Below are positions 15,301 through 18,153 of a stretch of DNA of 18,153 bases, piece after piece (position 1 is the first letter of the stretch; the number at the start of each line of letters is the position of its first letter). Origin of the DNA: UBA822 sp036336795 (GTDB lineage: Bacteria > Gemmatimonadota > Gemmatimonadetes > Longimicrobiales > Gaopeijiaceae); contig JAYZFL010000028.1 in NCBI GenBank assembly GCA_036336795.1, forward strand, positions 1 through 18,153, in the 5' to 3' direction. Both the position numbers and the translations under genes were made by a program. A model generated the notes under the pieces. It searched no databases, was not told where the DNA came from, and worked only from the letters and a program-made list of their open reading frames with translations.

Positions 15301-16269
15301 TCAGGGGAGCGTATCGAACAAGAGTAGAGCCATAAGGCTTGGCTGGTAAAGAAGAGACCAGATGAAGACCCTGCGGGCGCATCGCCCTGTCATTTTAAGA
15401 GAAGTTGGGATAGAAACACCGAGCGTGACTAGCCCGAGGACAACCGCGCCGGCCAGGTAGGTCCACCCCGTCATACCGAGAATCGTCGGGAAAGTACTGA
15501 GCACTAGCAGTGAGACGGAATGGTAAACTATGTGCCGGCCAATGCGGACTCCTTGGGGGTCCGTGGGAGGGCTGAGAAAAAACCCTACTCGCGCGAAGTC
15601 CTCGCGCAGTAGCCACGCTAGTGCTAGAACGTGTGGAAGTTGCCAGAGGAAGGCGATGCAGAAGAGAACCACTCCGCCGAATTCTACGGTTCCGGTGGCA
15701 GCACTCCATCCAATCAAAGCCGGAAAGGCTCCGGGGACGGCTCCTACCAATGTGGCGAGGTAGGACCGCGTCTTGAGCGGCGTATACGCGAGGATGTATG
15801 CGGCGGCGGAGGCCGCGGTGAGCACGGACGGCAACCACCCGACCGTGAGGCCGAGATAGATCAGGCCTGCAATCAGTAGCCCCCACCCGAAGGCTAGGGC
15901 TTCTCCCGGCCTTAGTCGGCCGGAAGGGAGCGGGCGTGTTCGAGTACGCTTCATCAGGGCGTCCACATCCCGCTCCACATATTGGTTAAGGGCGAGAGCA
16001 CCTCCGGTTCCGAGGGCTACACCCACAAGAGTGTGTGCCACGGGGAGTGCGTCCACCTGACCACGAGCGGCAACGTAGTAACTCACGCCAGCTGTAAGCA
16101 TGACGTAAGCGGCAATCCCGGGCTTGGTGAGTTCGTAGAGGGCGCCAGCGGTCTCGCCTTTCCCCCTTGGACTTGCATCCCCTAACGGTTTCACACCTGT
16201 CCCGGTAATTCCTGCCTCCACCTTTCCGGGTTCGGGTTTGCGAGACTCAATCACTACTGTGCCAATCAA
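15301..16269 (-). CDS. ctaB: Protoheme IX farnesyltransferase (heme O synthase)
   Basis: An integral membrane UbiA-superfamily prenyltransferase that adds a farnesyl group to protoheme to make heme O for cytochrome oxidases. The first Asp-rich motif is NQYVERDVDALMKRTRTRPL (95-114) and the second conserved loop is YTPLKTRS (162-169), with IAFLWQLPHVLALAW further on. About nine hydrophobic helices follow a 45-residue polar N-terminus (GITGTGVKPLGDASPRG), longer than usual. The start is unsure: the longest frame begins with TTG at 16269, but GTG at 16254 is also possible and a TAGGA site lies just before the TTG. It sits 30 bases downstream of hemQ and 36 upstream of the peptidase gene, on the same strand. 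Confidence 0.93.
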   Translation of the reverse strand: MIGTVVIESRKPEPGKVEAGITGTGVKPLGDASPRGKGETAGALYELTKPGIAAYVMLTAGVSYYVAARGQVDALPVAHTLVGVALGTGGALALNQYVERDVDALMKRTRTRPLPSGRLRPGEALAFGWGLLIAGLIYLGLTVGWLPSVLTAASAAAYILAYTPLKTRSYLATLVGAVPGAFPALIGWSAATGTVEFGGVVLFCIAFLWQLPHVLALAWLLREDFARVGFFLSPPTDPQGVRIGRHIVYHSVSLLVLSTFPTILGMTGWTYLAGAVVLGLVTLGVSIPTSLKMTGRCARRVFIWSLLYQPSLMALLLFDTLP

Positions 16270-16299
16270 TCCTAGGAACCGTAGGCTCTCAAACAGTCG

Positions 16300-17121
16300 T
16301 CAACCAAGGGAATCTAGGGTCTCCCTCATAGAGCGGGCGAGCCCGGTAAAGGCAGGCGTGTCGAAGAGCGTGTACGCTGACGCCTCCGTGACACGAAGCT
16401 CCATGAGGAGGTCCAAGAAACGGCCGGGGTGATCAGACTCGAATGCTACCACGAACTCTTGGTCGTCCAGACCATATGAGTACGTCGTATTGAGCTTCAC
16501 GTCGGGCCATTGATGGCCGACTCGAATGTGTTCATCCATCATCTGCTGCCGTTTCTCGTGGGGAAGCTTATACCAGTCCCGGCTCTTCGCCATAGGATAG
16601 ACAAATAGGTACTTGGATCCTTGCGGATTGAGGGCGACGCGTGCGGAGTCGAGCGCCTGTTCACCGCCGTACATGGAAACGTACTCTTCCTCGTAACGGT
16701 TGAGATAAATGGACCTTTTGGTCATGGCGAAATAAGAGTGCCTTAGCGTGAGATATGCTCCGAGACAGGTCTTATTCAAGGCGGCCGCCAGATCGTGAAG
16801 TTGGTCTATGGCCTGACTAGCCTGCCAGAGGAGGAAGTCCGAGTCACCTCGAGTACCGACAAGGGCGTAGGAATAGATCATCATCTTGCGGCCGTGGTTG
16901 GCAATGACCTCCTCGAACTCCGTCTTATGCCCCTCTCGTTCCTCGACCCCCAGACGGCGCCAAGCGGGGTCTATCTTGAAAACGGAGAAGCGGACATATT
17001 CTCGGTCTTTCATTCTCTCTTGGGCAGCTTGAATCTTTTCCCAGGCTTTTCCTTCCATTACGGGTCTCTTAGGTAGATTCGGGCGAAGGCCTTGGGAGGT
17101 GTTCTTTACGCTTTCGGTCAT
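16300..17121 (-). CDS. hemQ: Coproheme decarboxylase HemQ (chlorite dismutase family)
   Basis: A 273-residue ferredoxin-like dimeric-alpha-beta-barrel protein. It oxidatively decarboxylates coproheme III to protoheme b, the last step of the coproporphyrin-dependent heme pathway. The catalytic pair of characterised HemQ enzymes is kept: Y175 and K179 in FVYPMAKSRDWYKLP. The proximal histidine is probably H198 in MMDEHIRVGHQW. YSYGLDDQEFVVAFESD and ELRVTEASAY are family landmarks. ATG 17121 (MTESVKNTSQ) is chosen; the GTG at 17220 in the same frame has AAGGA directly adjacent, too close for a ribosome site. It heads a minus-strand group with ctaB, so heme b made here can be farnesylated at once. 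Confidence 0.95.
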   Translation of the reverse strand: MTESVKNTSQGLRPNLPKRPVMEGKAWEKIQAAQERMKDREYVRFSVFKIDPAWRRLGVEEREGHKTEFEEVIANHGRKMMIYSYALVGTRGDSDFLLWQASQAIDQLHDLAAALNKTCLGAYLTLRHSYFAMTKRSIYLNRYEEEYVSMYGGEQALDSARVALNPQGSKYLFVYPMAKSRDWYKLPHEKRQQMMDEHIRVGHQWPDVKLNTTYSYGLDDQEFVVAFESDHPGRFLDLLMELRVTEASAYTLFDTPAFTGLARSMRETLDSLG

Positions 17122-17339
17122 AGTCCGCTCTCTCACTCTCAGGATCTGGTTGTCCCGAAGGCCTCGAAGTTGTTCAAACGCGATGGGGGTAGCAAGATGC
17201 CACGGTCCAAGGGGTGGCACTCCTTAGTGTTCGCTCGATAGTTCACGAGGAATCTTATTAGCAGGCGAAACCTAAAGAGCCCAGGGACAGTACTAATATC
17301 CGCGCACAGGCCTCGTTCAGGAGCAGCACAATTTCCGAG

Positions 17340-18017
17340 TTGACCCCCGATTCCTCCTTTCGGTTGAGCAATACCGAGAGGCGCTCCGCAGAACGCAAGC
17401 TTTGGCGTAACGGTTTCTTAGGGTCGGTGATGGTGCATCTACTTGTATTTTTTCTGTGGTGGGGATCAGCTTCTACAATTTCGCCCTTCGCGGCAGCCGG
17501 ACCCCGGGCTGCGGACAACCGTGCAGCTTCAGGTGGCATGCAGACACTGACTCTGCGGATCCCACCACCTCGGCCGATCATTCCACCTATGATACCTTTG
17601 CCGACACTTGAGCCTGTTCTAGAGAATGACATGCAGATGGAGGAGGAAGTGGAGACGGCGTCGATCCTCGGTGACAGACCAGGGGACGACGGCCCAGGCC
17701 TTCTAGAGGGAGACGGACTCGGGGACGCAGGGAATGCTGCCGAGGGATTGTCTCGACTTGTGCCACCCGTTCCTCGCCGGCTGACTATGCCTCAGTTCAA
17801 TGCGGTTCTAAGAGGCGAAGAAGTTCATGTCTGGGTCTTCGTGAACGAGTTTGGCCGTGTTGTGGCTGATTCCACGCGCCTTCAGCCGCCAACCTCCGAC
17901 AGTGATTATAATGACTCACTCGTCCGTGAGGCGGCTGAGTGGATTTTCGAGCCGGCTAGAAAGGGTGGCCAAGCTGTGAGTTCGTGGTCTTCCGTCATGG
18001 TCGCTATTGGCCGTTAG
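17340..18017 (+). CDS. TonB-like energy-transducer protein
   Basis: A 225-residue protein with the build of TonB: a basic N-terminus, a single transmembrane helix at about 25-42 (GFLGSVMVHLLVFFLWWG) with the TonB-type histidine, a proline-rich linker (RIPPPRPIIPPMIPLP) shorter than usual, an acidic low-complexity stretch (about 98-135), and a C-terminal beta-alpha-beta domain (VHVWVFVNEFGRVVADS through EAAEWIFEPARKGGQAV). It should couple the proton motive force, via ExbBD not seen here, to outer-membrane transport. The start is unclear: the frame opens with TTG at 17340 without a good ribosome site. It is divergent from hemQ. Confidence 0.82.
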   Translation: MTPDSSFRLSNTERRSAERKLWRNGFLGSVMVHLLVFFLWWGSASTISPFAAAGPRAADNRAASGGMQTLTLRIPPPRPIIPPMIPLPTLEPVLENDMQMEEEVETASILGDRPGDDGPGLLEGDGLGDAGNAAEGLSRLVPPVPRRLTMPQFNAVLRGEEVHVWVFVNEFGRVVADSTRLQPPTSDSDYNDSLVREAAEWIFEPARKGGQAVSSWSSVMVAIGR

Positions 18018-18083
18018 CGGCTAATCATGAGCAGAAATCCCCCGTCCTTCCTTTCGACACCGAAGCGGTCTTAGGTTCTCGGC

Positions 18084-18153
18084 ATGGAACCGTCCGGAAA
18101 GCGTATTCTCTGGGTCGACGACGAGATCGACCTTCTCAAGCCTCACCTCCTGT
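18084..18153 (+). CDS. porX: Response regulator, PorX-like, N-terminal fragment (cut by window edge)
   Basis: Twenty-three codons from ATG 18084 to the right edge read MEPSGKRILWVDDEIDLLKP followed by HLL. ILWVDDEIDLLKPH is the beta1-alpha1 segment of a receiver domain; its Asp-Asp-Glu binds Mg at the phosphorylation site. This exact wording is typical of PorX, the receiver-PglZ phosphodiesterase regulator of type IX secretion in Bacteroidota, with orthologues in Gemmatimonadota and related phyla. Only the first strand and helix are visible, so the phosphorylated aspartate and the C-terminal domain cannot be confirmed. It follows the TonB-like gene by 66 bases on the same strand. Confidence 0.65.
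   Translation, partial: MEPSGKRILWVDDEIDLLKPHLL

Noticed and set aside
17221..17339. Divergent gap before the TonB-like gene with a TAATAT box
   Set aside because: No -35 box at acceptable spacing; left uncalled.
17258..17632. 124-codon minus-strand frame opposite the TonB-like start
   Set aside because: Antisense to the TonB transmembrane and proline-rich region; no family features and no ribosome site.
1..18153. CRISPR arrays, insertion sequences, phage or toxin-antitoxin genes
   Set aside because: No regularly spaced repeats, transposase motifs, terminal inverted repeats or paired toxin-antitoxin-like genes were seen by eye.

Overview
The window looks like a chromosomal stretch of an environmental bacterium of the FCB/Gemmatimonadota type. 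This is inferred from three things: moderate-to-high GC, a mix of SD-led and GTG/TTG-started genes, and the gene content (D-aminoacylase-like and DmpA-like secreted hydrolases, HemQ next to a heme farnesyltransferase, a bacterial deoxyhypusine-synthase-like protein, and the start of a PorX-like response regulator). I see no rRNA, tRNA, CRISPR array, insertion sequence or phage gene, so this reads as an ordinary core/metabolic region. No clear new multi-gene system stands out.

Layout. Positions 1-2248 are a minus-strand run: the start of an exported protein of unknown function cut by the window edge, a lipoprotein-like NHL beta-propeller protein, and a PLP enzyme of the ACC deaminase/D-cysteine desulfhydrase family. 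Divergent from it is a zinc-dependent alcohol dehydrogenase (2330-3424), which converges with a DtxR/MntR-type metalloregulator (3429-4118, minus). Divergent from the regulator is apaG (4228-4641), with a near-consensus promoter so close to the start codon that its mRNA should be leaderless or nearly so. The 330-base gap after apaG is not empty: it holds a frameshifted, 5'-truncated remnant of a minus-strand protein gene (4653-4968). Then come a small helical protein and a translationally coupled, exported amidohydrolase (4972-6860), a small minus-strand membrane/zinc-ribbon protein, and a DHS-like gene (7345-8322).

Positions 8472-14093 form a tight plus-strand run: typA, a one-cysteine thioredoxin-fold protein, a dCMP-deaminase-family protein, a class V aminotransferase and serA. 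The last two overlap by 4 bases and probably form the first two steps of serine synthesis (3-phosphoglycerate to 3-phosphohydroxypyruvate to phosphoserine), with the class V enzyme standing in for SerC. serA ends tail-to-tail, overlapping by 11 bases, with a minus-strand group hemQ - ctaB - dmpA-like (17121 down to 14083). In that group HemQ makes protoheme and CtaB farnesylates it to heme O for terminal oxidases. Divergent from hemQ is a TonB-like energy-transducer protein (17340-18017), followed by the first 23 codons of a PorX-like response regulator at the right edge.

The observations most worth a second look are the decayed gene at 4653-4968, the leaderless apaG promoter, and several enzymes that keep their family fold while changing key residues. 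These are the loss of the metal-ligand cysteine in the amidohydrolase, the loss of the resolving cysteine in the thioredoxin-fold protein, replacement of the Lys-His pair in the DHS-like protein, GHE to GHV in the dehydrogenase, and Mn-type ligands in the DtxR-family regulator.
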